From Paeniglutamicibacter sulfureus (GTDB taxonomy: Bacteria > Actinomycetota > Actinomycetes > Actinomycetales > Micrococcaceae), in assembly GCF_030512175.1 (NCBI RefSeq), contig NZ_JAULBL010000002.1, positions 2,292,149 to 2,356,148 on the forward strand: a stretch of DNA of 64,000 nucleotides, given 5' to 3'. Every line of letters begins with the position of its first letter. Positions within the stretch are counted from its first letter, which is position 1. Positions 17,599 to 26,908 of the stretch are shown in pieces. The notes under the pieces are model-generated. The model saw only the letters and a list, made by a program, of their open reading frames with translations. It made no database searches and was not told where the DNA came from. The position numbers were made by a program, and so were the translations under genes.

Positions 17599-17644
17599 GC
17601 TACCGGTTCGTTCCACATGCGCTACCGAAAGCTCCGCCTAAACA
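17599..17644 (-). repeat. IS21-family right terminal inverted repeat
   Basis: Read on the minus strand it begins TGTTTAGGCGGAGC and mirrors the left end with five mismatches in 46. The CGGTAGC motif occurs three times at 22-bp steps from this end (minus-strand starts 17627, 17605 and 17583). Confidence 0.88.
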
Positions 17645-17651
17645 TCTCGGG
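17645..17651. repeat. target-site duplication, right copy
   Basis: Second copy of TCTCGGG, immediately after the right end of the element. Confidence 0.9.
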
Positions 17652-19599
17652 GTTCCTGATCACTTCCCACCTCATCAAGCATCCGCCGCGCAAACCTGCG
17701 GAATACGGCAACTTTTGGTTACGCCGAATCAAGCGGCTCATTCCTGCATCGATGTTGGTATTGTTTTCCACTGTTGTCGCGGTCCGCGTATTGGCTCCGG
17801 AGTCCTTTTGGCGGGACAACGCGCTCCAGTCGATTGCATCCGCCTTCTATTCCCAGAACTGGTACCTGCTCGCCACCAGCGTTGACTATATGGCCGAAGA
17901 CAATGCACCTACGGCGGTTCAACATTATTGGTCGCTGGCCGTCGAGGAACAGTTTTACCTTTTGTGGCCCCTGTGCATCGCCGCCCTTTGGTGGTTTGCG
18001 GTCAGGAGGAAACTCATTCCCAAGCGAATCGTGTTGGTCGGTGTTTCGCTCATTGTGGTTCTGTCCTGCGCCTATTCGATCTACCTGACCTCCGTGGAAC
18101 CCGGGGTTGCCTATTTCTCCACCTTCACCCGTGCATGGGAACTGGCCCTGGGAGCAGTGGTGGCCTTGGTTCCCACTCCGCGGAAGCGCCTCAGTTCCTC
18201 GCTTGCGGGCGCCGCGATTGCCTGGGTGGGCATTGCCGGAATCATCGGTGCCGGCATCGCATTCGACTCGTCCACGCCGTTCCCCGGCTACCAGGCGGCA
18301 CTGCCCGTCGTGGGTACGGGGCTGGCGATCTGGGTTGCTGCAACGTCGCGCTATTCGCCTACCACATTGCTTTCCTCCAGGCCCTTTCAGTTCCTAGGGG
18401 CGCACTCTTACTCGATCTACCTGTGGCACTGGCCGATCATTGTCTCGCTGCCGTTCGTTTCCGGTTCCTTGGGCGCCCTGGATCTGGTGGGCGTGGCGTT
18501 GGCAACCATCGCGCTGTCGATGCTCACCAAGAAATACGTCGAGGACGCCTTCCGCAAGACACTTGACGTCTCGCCCCTGGTGACGGCCCTGCGGTTCCTG
18601 GTCGTCGCCACGGCTTCCGTCGCCTTGGTGGCCGGAGGCGTCGCCACGGAAGCCCACCTCCGGGAGCAGACGGCCAACGTTTCGCTCGAGGCCGCACTGC
18701 AGGGATCCGTTCCCTGCTTCGGTGCGGCCGCGCTGCCGGATCGGAACGGCGCATGCCAACACCAGCCAAAGAAGGAACTGATCCTGTCTCCCGCGCTGGC
18801 AAAAGACGACAAGTCTGCAGCCTATGCGGATAGTTGCTGGTCCACCGAACCGTATGAAAAGAAGCCGACGTGCACCTACGGAACCGGCAAGACCAAGGTC
18901 GCGCTCGTTGGAAACTCCCATGCCGGGCATTGGCTTCCGGCACTTGAGGAAATGGCCGCCGAGAAGGACTGGACCATCACCACTTACCTCGTGTCGCGGT
19001 GCAATCCTACGCACGCACCGCTGAAGTTCGACGCCGACGTCAAGTCCCAAGGTTGCGCCGACTACGGCAAGTGGGTCCTTGACCAGACAGCCAACGGCCA
19101 GTTCGACCTGATCATCACCTCCGAACGGCAATCGGTACCGGTGGTTGGCCATTCCATGGCCACGACGGAGGCTCCGGCCCGTGATGGCTACGACGAGTAC
19201 CTGGACCAGTGGACCGCCTCGGACACGCCTATCGTGGTTATCCGCGACACGCCTTATCCGGGTGCCACATTGCCAAACATCCCGGATTGCGTGGCCACGG
19301 CAACGGACGCCAATGCGCAGTGTTCGGGGAGTTCCGACAGGTGGGAGTGGATGGACCCCCTCGCGGAGGAGGCAGAGGAACGTGCAAAGGACAAGGTGGC
19401 GGTTATCGACCCCACAAAGTACTTCTGCCAGGAAGGCACATGCCCGGCAGTGATCGGCGGTGTCGTCGTGTACTTCGACGCCTCCCACATCACCGCCACC
19501 TACGCCAAGACCTTGACCCCGTTCCTGGAAAAGGATCTAGACATGGCGTTGCGCAAGATCACCTAGCGGCCAGGAATGTGACCCGCGGGCGTCAAGTCC

Positions 19600-19622
19600 G
19601 GCGCGGTGAATGCTTCCGCGCC
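19600..19622. terminator. GC hairpin between convergent genes
   Basis: A 7-bp perfect stem (GGCGCGG and CCGCGCC) with a 9-nt loop sits in the 85-bp gap between the convergent acyltransferase remnant and a glycerophosphotransferase. There is no T-run, so a terminator role is only suggested by position. Confidence 0.3.
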
Positions 19623-19651
19623 GTGTCCCGCTTGGCGATCGCGGTGACAAA

Positions 19652-20878
19652 CTAGGCCTGGATATCGGCACCGGTGACCGCGATTGCGGCCGCGATGAAC
19701 CTCTCCGTGGGTCGGCCCAACGCGGGATCGCCGAATACCTCATCGCGAAGTGATCGTTGCCGGGCCGAGGGACCGTCGGCGGCCATGCGTGCAACCGTGT
19801 CCAAGGTATCCCGCCCGTTCCCTTCGAGCAGGTCCTCGGCTGCCTCGTCCAGCGAAAGGGCCTGCTCCGGGTCCAATTCCCGGATCATGGGTGTATCGGT
19901 GCTGTGCAACAGCATCAGGGGCCTGTCCAGCCCGATGGCATCCATGGCCATGGCCGAAATATCGCACACGACGATATCCGAGCCCATGATGCTGAGTGAG
20001 GAATCGCCCGCTACCTCGACGCGGTGACCGGCGTCCTTGTCCCTGGCAGCGGCCGCTTCGATGGCTTTTTCAATACGGGCAAGCTCCCGGCGGGCCGTTG
20101 CCGACCAGGTGCCGGTTTTGGGGTGTGGCCGAAACACGACACTGAAACGTCCGTCCGCCAGCATCGCTTCGACAAGGCGGGCCGCCACGGTGGTGATGGA
20201 CGAGTAGGCCATGGATTTCCCGTCTCCCTCCCAGGTCGGCGCGTACAGCACGTTAGTGCGCCCGGCGGGGGGGTGCACCGGGGAACACGCAGCGGGAATG
20301 TCGAGTTGGGGCCTGCCGATCTCGACGAGCTTGGCAGGGTCAAAGCGGGGGATGCCCTCCAGGATGCGGGTCCGGGCGGCACGGCCGGCAATGAAGGCAA
20401 AGTCATAGGCCTTGAGCTGGTTGGAGACCATCGACGACTTTTCGCTTTCGCCGTGGCTCAGGTGCACGTGGGCCGGGCCGCTGATCCGCAGCATGGTGAA
20501 GTTGGCCTGTGAGTTGTTGACGTAGAAAATGCCGGAGGTGCCCCAGGACGCCAGGGCCGTCTCGATACGCTCCATGGAGCGTGACAGAAGTACCGGCAGT
20601 CCGGTTCGCCGCGTGACCAGTTCGGCCGTGAGCGCGTTCATCAACACCAGGCACACGCCGTGTCCGCTGCGCTGGAGGGCTTCAAAGGGCGCCAGCCACT
20701 GTTCAAGTTGGTAGCTTTGGGCGGGACCTTCAGCAAAGAAGACCACGAAATCAACGGTCTCCGAAGGTCCGGGCAAGTTGTTGCGAAGAGTCCTGGCCAC
20801 CCTTTTCTCGACGGCAACGGCATGGATTTTTCTGGACATGAGTTGGGACTGTCGCAACACGACTTCGAAGATGCTCAC
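19652..20878 (-). CDS. CDP-glycerol glycerophosphotransferase-family protein
   Basis: The family transfers glycerol phosphate or similar units during teichoic acid synthesis at the inner face of the membrane. The 408-residue protein has HVHLSHGESEKSSMVSNQ (the His-Gly active-site region, about residues 135-152), VLYAPTWEGD (about 212), a FRPHPKTG loop, and CDISAMAMDAIGL where many relatives have TDYSS. It is a clear paralogue of 47197-48468, sharing the HGES and SMVSNQ segments. It is divergent from the Stealth gene. The start is GTG behind GGAGC. Whether it acts as primase, polymerase or on another phosphopolyol is unknown. Confidence 0.85.
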   Translation of the reverse strand: MSIFEVVLRQSQLMSRKIHAVAVEKRVARTLRNNLPGPSETVDFVVFFAEGPAQSYQLEQWLAPFEALQRSGHGVCLVLMNALTAELVTRRTGLPVLLSRSMERIETALASWGTSGIFYVNNSQANFTMLRISGPAHVHLSHGESEKSSMVSNQLKAYDFAFIAGRAARTRILEGIPRFDPAKLVEIGRPQLDIPAACSPVHPPAGRTNVLYAPTWEGDGKSMAYSSITTVAARLVEAMLADGRFSVVFRPHPKTGTWSATARRELARIEKAIEAAAARDKDAGHRVEVAGDSSLSIMGSDIVVCDISAMAMDAIGLDRPLMLLHSTDTPMIRELDPEQALSLDEAAEDLLEGNGRDTLDTVARMAADGPSARQRSLRDEVFGDPALGRPTERFIAAAIAVTGADIQA

Positions 20879-20973
20879 CGCTCCATACTATGTGCGTCTT
20901 CGGGGGAGCCTGCGCCCGGATGTCGGAACCTGCCAGGGAAAATGAATAGACTGGTGGGGCGGCAAACGTACCT

Positions 20974-22506
20974 GTGCGCATTGGATTCGATACCTCGAAG
21001 GTTGTGTTTATGTCTCTGGAGTCCGGTTGGAAAGGCCGAGTTGGCGCCAAGGTTCCGCCCGGCTTCTGGCGACGGGCCATCGAACTCCTGGACAGCAAGA
21101 CTCCCGCTTCCACCCTCTCCATTGCAGAGCTTAGGCGTGTGCAAGGCGTCGCCTTTTCGGGCAGCGGACCCGGGTCCGCACAGCAGGTCCAGTGGACAGG
21201 CGGCAGGGCACTGGTCCATGTTGGCGAGCGCGACGCCTCGGAGTTGCGTTCCGCATTGAAGTCCGCCGGCTGGGTTCTGGAGCCGATCGCGGAGGACGCG
21301 CTTGCGCCGGGAGCGGTATCCGGCTGGAGCTGCGCGACCAGGTCCCAGACGGGTCGCCGCAGGGACCTCGTCGAGGCGATCGGAGTGCACCTGTTGGTTG
21401 TCCCGGACGGCAGGAATCCAACCGCCAAAAACGTCCTGGAAGTGGCCGAACCCATCGACTTGGTCTACACGTGGGTTGATGGCGCCGATGAAGAGTGGCA
21501 AAGACAGCGGCGTGAAGCCCAGGCAATGATCTCCGGGGACCTGTTGCCAACCGCCGACGACCAGGCCAGATACGCCTCGCATGACGAATTGCGCTATTCG
21601 CTGCGATCGGCCGAGGCCTTCCTTCCTTGGGTCAACCACATCTATGTGGTGACTGCGGGACAGCGCCCCGAATGGCTCAACGTCGACGATCCCAGGATCT
21701 CGCTCGTGGACCACCGCGAGATCTTTGCCAACCCCGAGGCCCTGCCGACATTCAATTCACACGCCATCGAGTCGCAGTTGCACCGGATCCCCAATCTTTC
21801 CGAACGTTTCGTGTACGTCAACGACGACGTGTTCTTTGGCCGTTTGCTGGGTCCGCAGGTCTTCTACACGCCGACGGGCTACCCGAAGTTCGCACTCACC
21901 AGTGCGAGATTCGATCTCCCGGAGGCACAGAACCTGCCGGTCAACGTCGCGGCCATGAACAACAATCGCCTCCTGCAGGCCGCCTTTGGAAAATCGGCCG
22001 CCCACAAGTTCAAGCACGTCGCCCATGCGCAACTCAAATCGACCTTGACCACCATCGCGCAGCGGCACCCGGTGGAAACCGACCGGACGGCCAGGGCACG
22101 GTTCAGAAGCGATACGGACCTGTCCATTCCCTCGGCCCTTGCGCACTACTACGGATGTGCCCTCGGCGCGGCGTTCCCCGCGGAGATCGATTACCAATAC
22201 GTCGACCTGGGCGCGGAACAGGTGCACCTCAAACTGGCCAGGCTGTTCCTGCAAGAGCGTCCGCAGATGTTCTGCCTGAACGAAGTCAGCGTCCATGAAC
22301 ACCAACATGCGGATCGCACCTCGACGGTGAAGGAGTTCCTGCAGCACGTGTTTCCGTGGCCGTCCTCCTTCGAAATCGCCAGTGCGGGCGGGGGCGAACG
22401 CGTACGGCAACGGGGCCGCAGCGGGACTCATGGCAGCTTTTCCGGGGCCACTTGGCCCCAGGCGAATGGTGAGACCGCTCATCCCCGCCCCAAAGATTTC
22501 TCCTGA
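20974..22506 (+). CDS. Stealth family sugar-phosphate transferase
   Basis: Stealth proteins transfer sugar 1-phosphates to build phosphodiester-linked polysaccharides in capsules and walls. Four conserved regions are visible in order: CR1 IDLVYTWVDGADEEW (about residue 158), CR2 DELRYSLRSAEAFLPWVNH with VYVNDDVFFG further on, CR3 around HKFKHVAHAQLK, and CR4 near the end with CLNEVSVHEH. The first ~150 residues are not typical and unrecognised. The start is GTG 20974 or ATG 21010. The gene is followed at 15 bp by the large glycerophosphotransferase. The combination suggests the polymer contains both sugar-phosphate and polyol-phosphate links. Confidence 0.88.
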   Translation: MRIGFDTSKVVFMSLESGWKGRVGAKVPPGFWRRAIELLDSKTPASTLSIAELRRVQGVAFSGSGPGSAQQVQWTGGRALVHVGERDASELRSALKSAGWVLEPIAEDALAPGAVSGWSCATRSQTGRRRDLVEAIGVHLLVVPDGRNPTAKNVLEVAEPIDLVYTWVDGADEEWQRQRREAQAMISGDLLPTADDQARYASHDELRYSLRSAEAFLPWVNHIYVVTAGQRPEWLNVDDPRISLVDHREIFANPEALPTFNSHAIESQLHRIPNLSERFVYVNDDVFFGRLLGPQVFYTPTGYPKFALTSARFDLPEAQNLPVNVAAMNNNRLLQAAFGKSAAHKFKHVAHAQLKSTLTTIAQRHPVETDRTARARFRSDTDLSIPSALAHYYGCALGAAFPAEIDYQYVDLGAEQVHLKLARLFLQERPQMFCLNEVSVHEHQHADRTSTVKEFLQHVFPWPSSFEIASAGGGERVRQRGRSGTHGSFSGATWPQANGETAHPRPKDFS

Positions 22507-22521
22507 ACGAAAGGTTGCTTT

Positions 22522-25500
22522 GTGAAGCAAACACCCAAGACCTTGGCCGGCATGGTCCAGGACCTGTACGGAAAGCGCATCCACCGGAAGGACGCCCAAC
22601 GGAAATCCCGGACGCTCAAGGGCTCGCTTTCCCTGGCTGTCAGCCAAGAGGGGCGTTTCCTCCGGGTACATGCGGCCACGAGCCAAAGACCGCTGGGATT
22701 GAGTGTGCTTCACGGCAAGACCGTCATCGAACGCATTGCGTTTGACTCCATGGAAGATGCGGGAGCGGCTGGCTATCTCTCCACCGGGGCGATCGACCTC
22801 GCATCCCTGTGCGGGCAATGGAACGCACTGGCACCCGTGCTGGTGGGGGAGCCCGAGGACGATTTCGACGGCGTCGACGGCGTCGTACGTGCTTGCCTCG
22901 AATATGAAGGCGAAATCGGTGCACTTCCACTCGGAGTGGCTGCGGTCGAGCTTGATGCAGTCGAGGGAACACTGACACGGGCCGAGGTCAATGAGTTGGT
23001 GGATGAAGGTTCGATCGAGGTGGGGGAACCGGTGCGGTTCCATCGCGTGCTGGGTCGCGCAGCCCGTACCGACCTGAACTCCCTCGTAGGTCATGAAGCT
23101 CCCGACGGACTCGCCCGCCCCTATGTCAACAAGCGCGGCGAGCTCGTGATCGCCATGAACCGCGAGATCCGGCACAGTGTCAAGCTGCGCACCGACGCCA
23201 TTTCCGTTGTCGCGGGAAACCTGAAACTTTCCGGAGTCGCCTACAGCCGGAGTTCGCGTCTGTCATCCGCACGGCTCTTGGTCCTGGGTCGGCGAAGCGG
23301 CCAGGAATTCACCGGTGCCGTTGATCTTCGGTTGATGCAGGAGCAGACCAGCCTGCGCAACGGATTCGGCAGGTACAGGTGGGCAGCGGAAGCCGCCCTT
23401 GCCGATGTTGACTGGGACACGATCGAGTCCACGGACAACTTTGACCTCTACCTCGAGTTTGGCATCCAGGGGGTTGACGAGCCGAAACGTGTGCGCGTGG
23501 CCAGGACCCCATATGCGATACGCGCCACCACGCGCGCCGGCGACGTCACCCGCGACGGCAAGACCCTGGTCGTCAATCCCTATTACACCTTCAAGGGCAA
23601 GGCCACGTCCCTGATTCTTGAGGTGCTGGACGAGTCCTCGTTCAAAGTGCTCCAGGACTTCAGCCCCGCCAAGCACCTGTTGGCCAGCCGTGGACGGAAG
23701 CCCGTCTGGCTCATCGGGGAACTGCCCTACAAGGCCCAGGACAATGGTTACCATTTCTTCCGTTATGTCAGGGAAAGCCACCCGGAAGTAGATGCCTACT
23801 ACGTCATAGACAAGGCATCGCCGGAATTCGAAAACGTCTCCCGGCTTGGGAATGTCATCGGCCACCAGTCGAAGGAACATTTCGAGATCGCGCTGGCCGC
23901 GGACCGCATCGTTGGATCGCACCACCCCGATTATCTGTACCCCACGCGCCATCCGTCTTTCCTCGCGAAGTCACGCGCCGGGAAGGTCTTCCTGCAGCAC
24001 GGCGTCATGGGAACCAAATGGATGGTTCCAAACTACGGAAAGAAGTCGGCCGGATTCCAGACCGATCTGTTCTGTGTTTCTTCCGAGCGTGAGAAATCCT
24101 ATATCGTCAAGGACTTCGGCTACGATCCAGGGGAGGTGGTGGTGACGGGCCTGCCGCGCTTCGATGCACTCTTCGACAGGGACGTACCTGTCCGACCCCG
24201 ACAGGTCCTGATCATTCCCACCTGGCGGGACTGGCTGCAAGACGAAGGATCGTTCCTCGAGTCCGACTACTTCCAGAAGTGGAACGAATTCCTGCATGAT
24301 CCCGCCCTGGCCGGCCTGGTGCGTGAACACGAACTCGAACTCGTCTTCTGCCTGCACCCCAACATGCAGCACCTGAGGTCATTCTTCACCGGAGCGCCGG
24401 TCCGTATCGTCGGGCAGGGCGAAGTCGATGTCCAGTTCCTCATGAAGCAAAGCGCCGCCATGGTCACCGACTACTCGAGCGTTGGCTTCGACTTTGGATT
24501 CCTGGACAAGCCCGTCCACTACTTCCAGTTCGACCGCGACCGGTTCCTGGGTAAATTGGGATCGCACCTGGACCTCGATCGCGAGTTGCCGGGGCGGATC
24601 TCGTTTACGCGTGAAGCACTGTTGGAATCCCTGGCTTTAACGGTAGGGCGCAGGATGCAGATGGAAACCACCTATCATGACCGCGCATCCAAATTCATCG
24701 TGGCCCGTGACCGCGGCCATTCCTCCCGTGTCTTCGAGGCCATCCGGGACATGCACGTGCCGCTGGTTGACATCAAGGATCCTCGGGAAAGCGAGTTGGC
24801 CGATCGCGCACAAGAACGCTTCCGGAACAGCCGCTTCTATTTCCCGCTAATGAAGCGGTTGCAGGTGCTCGCCGGCAAGTTGCCCATGGACAATGACCTC
24901 GTCGTCTTTGAATCCGGTCTAGGCAAGCAGTACGCGGACTCCCCGCGCTACATCTACGAGGAAATGCTCCGGCGCGGGGACACGCGCAAGAAGGTCTGGA
25001 TTTACTCGGGAACCCATGGGTTCACCGACCCAAACACCACGACCGTCAAGCGCCTGTCGCCGGCATACTTCTGGAATCTGGCCCGCGCCAAATACTGGGT
25101 GGTGAACCAAAACCTGCCCTCCTACATGACGCGGCGCAAGAATGGCGTCTATGTCCAGACGTGGCACGGTACCCCGCTCAAGCGGATGCTGAACGACATC
25201 GAGGACATCCACGGCCGCGACGACGGCTACCTAGACCGGGTGACGCGTGCCATCGGCCAGTGGACCCACCTCCTGTCGCCCAGCCCCTACGCGACCGAGG
25301 CGATGCGTAGCGCCTTTGCATACACGGGACCCGTCCTGGAACTGGGGTACCCGCGCAACGACCCCTTGCTGCGACCTGAGTCGCGGGTGCGGGCGCAGGA
25401 AGTCAAGACCACCCTGGGGATCCCCGAGGGCCACAAGGTCGTGCTCTATGCGCCAACGTTCCGTGACGATGCCAGCAACGGGAAGGGACGGTTTACCTTT

Positions 25501-26037
25501 GAGCTGCCCTTCGACCTCGAGGCATTTGACGAACGCTTTGGGGAGGACACGGTGCTGTTGCTGCGGATGCACGTGCTGGTCAGTTCCGGGCTCCGGATTC
25601 CGGAGGAGCTGCGAGGGAGGATCGTTGATGTTTCGGCCTATCCGGAGATCCAGGACCTGTACCTCGCCAGCGATGTCCTGATAACCGACTACTCCTCGGT
25701 CTTCTTTGATTTCGCCCTCCTGCGCAGGCCAATCCTCTTCTTCGCTTACGACCTTGAGAACTACCGCGACAACCTGCGCGGCTTCTACATGGACTACGAA
25801 AAGGAACTCCCGGGGCCGATCGTCACCGACGAGGACCAGCTGTGGGCGGCACTCGGGAGTGCACTGGACGGAGAACTGGGGCAGACCGGTCCCAGCGACG
25901 AATTCATCTCCAGGTTTGCTCCCCATGACGACGGAGAATCTGCCGGCAGGGTTGTCGATGAAATTTTCGGCACGGGCCAGCCTGTGACGCAACGCGCGTT
26001 CCTCAATGGTTTTGGCTCCCGTCGCAAACCGCGCTAG
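22522..26037 (+). CDS. large tandem CDP-glycerol glycerophosphotransferase-like protein
   Basis: This 1,171-residue protein carries two glycerophosphotransferase-type domains. Domain one spans about residues 393-740 with VFLQHGVMGTKWM near 489 and VTDYSSVGFDFGF near 650. Domain two spans about 793-1120 with YVQTWHGTPLKRM near 876 and ITDYSSVFFDFAL near 1052. The first ~390 residues are unrecognised. Typical TagF has one such domain, so this looks like a fusion of two transferases that might alternate units or both prime and extend. The start is GTG 22522 after AAAGG. The stop codon overlaps the -10 box of the next transcription unit. Confidence 0.86.
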   Translation: MKQTPKTLAGMVQDLYGKRIHRKDAQRKSRTLKGSLSLAVSQEGRFLRVHAATSQRPLGLSVLHGKTVIERIAFDSMEDAGAAGYLSTGAIDLASLCGQWNALAPVLVGEPEDDFDGVDGVVRACLEYEGEIGALPLGVAAVELDAVEGTLTRAEVNELVDEGSIEVGEPVRFHRVLGRAARTDLNSLVGHEAPDGLARPYVNKRGELVIAMNREIRHSVKLRTDAISVVAGNLKLSGVAYSRSSRLSSARLLVLGRRSGQEFTGAVDLRLMQEQTSLRNGFGRYRWAAEAALADVDWDTIESTDNFDLYLEFGIQGVDEPKRVRVARTPYAIRATTRAGDVTRDGKTLVVNPYYTFKGKATSLILEVLDESSFKVLQDFSPAKHLLASRGRKPVWLIGELPYKAQDNGYHFFRYVRESHPEVDAYYVIDKASPEFENVSRLGNVIGHQSKEHFEIALAADRIVGSHHPDYLYPTRHPSFLAKSRAGKVFLQHGVMGTKWMVPNYGKKSAGFQTDLFCVSSEREKSYIVKDFGYDPGEVVVTGLPRFDALFDRDVPVRPRQVLIIPTWRDWLQDEGSFLESDYFQKWNEFLHDPALAGLVREHELELVFCLHPNMQHLRSFFTGAPVRIVGQGEVDVQFLMKQSAAMVTDYSSVGFDFGFLDKPVHYFQFDRDRFLGKLGSHLDLDRELPGRISFTREALLESLALTVGRRMQMETTYHDRASKFIVARDRGHSSRVFEAIRDMHVPLVDIKDPRESELADRAQERFRNSRFYFPLMKRLQVLAGKLPMDNDLVVFESGLGKQYADSPRYIYEEMLRRGDTRKKVWIYSGTHGFTDPNTTTVKRLSPAYFWNLARAKYWVVNQNLPSYMTRRKNGVYVQTWHGTPLKRMLNDIEDIHGRDDGYLDRVTRAIGQWTHLLSPSPYATEAMRSAFAYTGPVLELGYPRNDPLLRPESRVRAQEVKTTLGIPEGHKVVLYAPTFRDDASNGKGRFTFELPFDLEAFDERFGEDTVLLLRMHVLVSSGLRIPEELRGRIVDVSAYPEIQDLYLASDVLITDYSSVFFDFALLRRPILFFAYDLENYRDNLRGFYMDYEKELPGPIVTDEDQLWAALGSALDGELGQTGPSDEFISRFAPHDDGESAGRVVDEIFGTGQPVTQRAFLNGFGSRRKPR

Positions 26038-26040
26038 GAT
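26012..26040 (+). promoter_or_regulatory. probable sigma-70-type promoter of yceD-rpmF-rnc-mutM
   Basis: TTGGCT (26012-26017) and TAGGAT (26035-26040) are separated by exactly 17 bp. The -10 box overlaps the stop codon of the preceding gene. Transcription would start near 26047, about 26 nt before the ATT proposed as the yceD start, leaving room for the AGGAG at 26063-26067. Confidence 0.6.
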
Positions 26041-26072
26041 GTAATGTCGGTCTATGTTCTACAGGAGTCATC

Positions 26073-26693
26073 ATTAGCGAAAAGCGTTCAGATCGTTCGT
26101 CGTCACACGACATCGATCGCAGTTCGCCCCTGGTTTTCTTAACCAAGGATCTTGGGCGAAGCCCCGGAAACATGACGACCCTTGATGAGGTGGTCGCCGC
26201 ACCAGCTGAAATCGGTGTGGCACTCATCGGAGTCCGTGAAGGATCGGAAGTTGATCTGGATCTGCGATTCGAAGCCGTGCACGAGGGCATTCTGGTCTCC
26301 GGAACCGCCACTGTTGAAATCAGCGGTGAATGCGGACGGTGCTTGGAAGCCATGGCGTACGACTTCGATGCCGACATTCAAGAACTTTTCTACTACGAGG
26401 GCTTACACGAGTTCACCGAAGAAGAAGAGCTCGACCAGTACCAGGTTGTAGATGATCGTATTGATCTCGAACCGGTGCTCCGGAATGCAGTGGTGACCGC
26501 ACTGCCGTTCCAACCGGTATGCCGGGAAGACTGTGCAGGGCTTTGCTCCGAATGTGGAAAAAGCCTGAATGAGGATCCTGAGCATCACCATGAGGTCTTG
26601 GATCCTCGTTGGGCAGCGCTTGCCGGGCTGACCGACATCGTCGCAGAGGACGCGACACAGAGTACACATTCAGTCGAGAGAGAAGAGAAGTAG
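26073..26693 (+). CDS. yceD: YceD/DUF177 family protein, probably starting at ATT
   Basis: DUF177 proteins precede rpmF in most bacteria and are linked to ribosome or 23S rRNA metabolism. The product shows [12 protein letters not shown], a C-terminal [13 protein letters not shown] cluster and the family ending [11 protein letters not shown]. The first in-frame ATG (26172) would remove [17 protein letters not shown], a conserved N-terminal segment of the family (the LGRxPG motif). No ATG, GTG or TTG lies between that segment and the promoter. The best upstream start is ATT at 26073, 5 bp after AGGAG, giving 206 residues. ATC at 26070 is an alternative. Family call is firm; the start is inferred. 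Confidence 0.85.
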   Translation: MSEKRSDRSSSHDIDRSSPLVFLTKDLGRSPGNMTTLDEVVAAPAEIGVALIGVREGSEVDLDLRFEAVHEGILVSGTATVEISGECGRCLEAMAYDFDADIQELFYYEGLHEFTEEEELDQYQVVDDRIDLEPVLRNAVVTALPFQPVCREDCAGLCSECGKSLNEDPEHHHEVLDPRWAALAGLTDIVAEDATQSTHSVEREEK

Positions 26694-26695
26694 CC

Positions 26696-26899
26696 GTGGC
26701 TGTCCCGAAGAGGAAGATGTCCCGCTCAAACACTCGCGCCCGTCGCGCCCAGTGGAAGGCAACCGCGCCTACCCTGGTGAAGACCATGGAAAATGGCCGC
26801 GTCACCTACAGCCTGCCGCACCAGGCAAAGGTTGTTACGGATTCCGCAGGCACCGAGCTGTTCCTTGAATACAAGGGTCGCAAGGTCGCAGACGCGTAA
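26696..26899 (+). CDS. rpmF: 50S ribosomal protein L32
   Basis: The 67-residue protein begins [20 protein letters not shown], the hallmark of L32. It has no cysteine pairs, so it is the zinc-free form of the protein. The start is GTG 26696, preceded by a purine-rich AGAAGAGAAG, and only 2 bp follow the yceD stop. Its stop is 9 bp before rnc. Confidence 0.98.
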   Translation: MAVPKRKMSRSNTRARRAQWKATAPTLVKTMENGRVTYSLPHQAKVVTDSAGTELFLEYKGRKVADA

Positions 26900-26908
26900 G
26901 TCTGTCTG

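Larger units (their letters stand above)
14983..17644 (-). mobile_element. complete IS21-family insertion sequence (istA/istB)
   Basis: The element is 2,662 bp with TGT...ACA ends, 46-bp imperfect inverted repeats, a 7-bp target duplication and two overlapping genes, istA then istB, read on the minus strand. Both genes are open and keep their catalytic motifs, so it may still be mobile. IS21 elements typically make 4-8 bp duplications and carry repeated end motifs; both are present. It sits inside the acyltransferase gene of the wall-polymer block. Confidence 0.95.
14831..19566 (+). pseudogene. membrane O-acyltransferase with SGNH domain, split by an IS21 element
   Basis: An OafA/YrhL-like gene is cut in two. 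The 5' part (from GTG 14831 or ATG 14837; a GTG at 14792 is also in frame) encodes the first helix with [19 protein letters not shown] and [14 protein letters not shown]. The 3' part resumes after the insertion with SGFLITSHLIKHPP and continues to the stop at 19566, with later transmembrane helices and an SGNH domain (GNSHAGHWLPAL, DASHITATYAKTL). Removing the insertion and one 7-bp copy restores the frame, so the event looks recent. An ORF running out of the insertion (GTG 17539) reads through the 3' part but lacks the first helix with the catalytic His. The intact paralogue is at 38635-40788. Confidence 0.9.
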
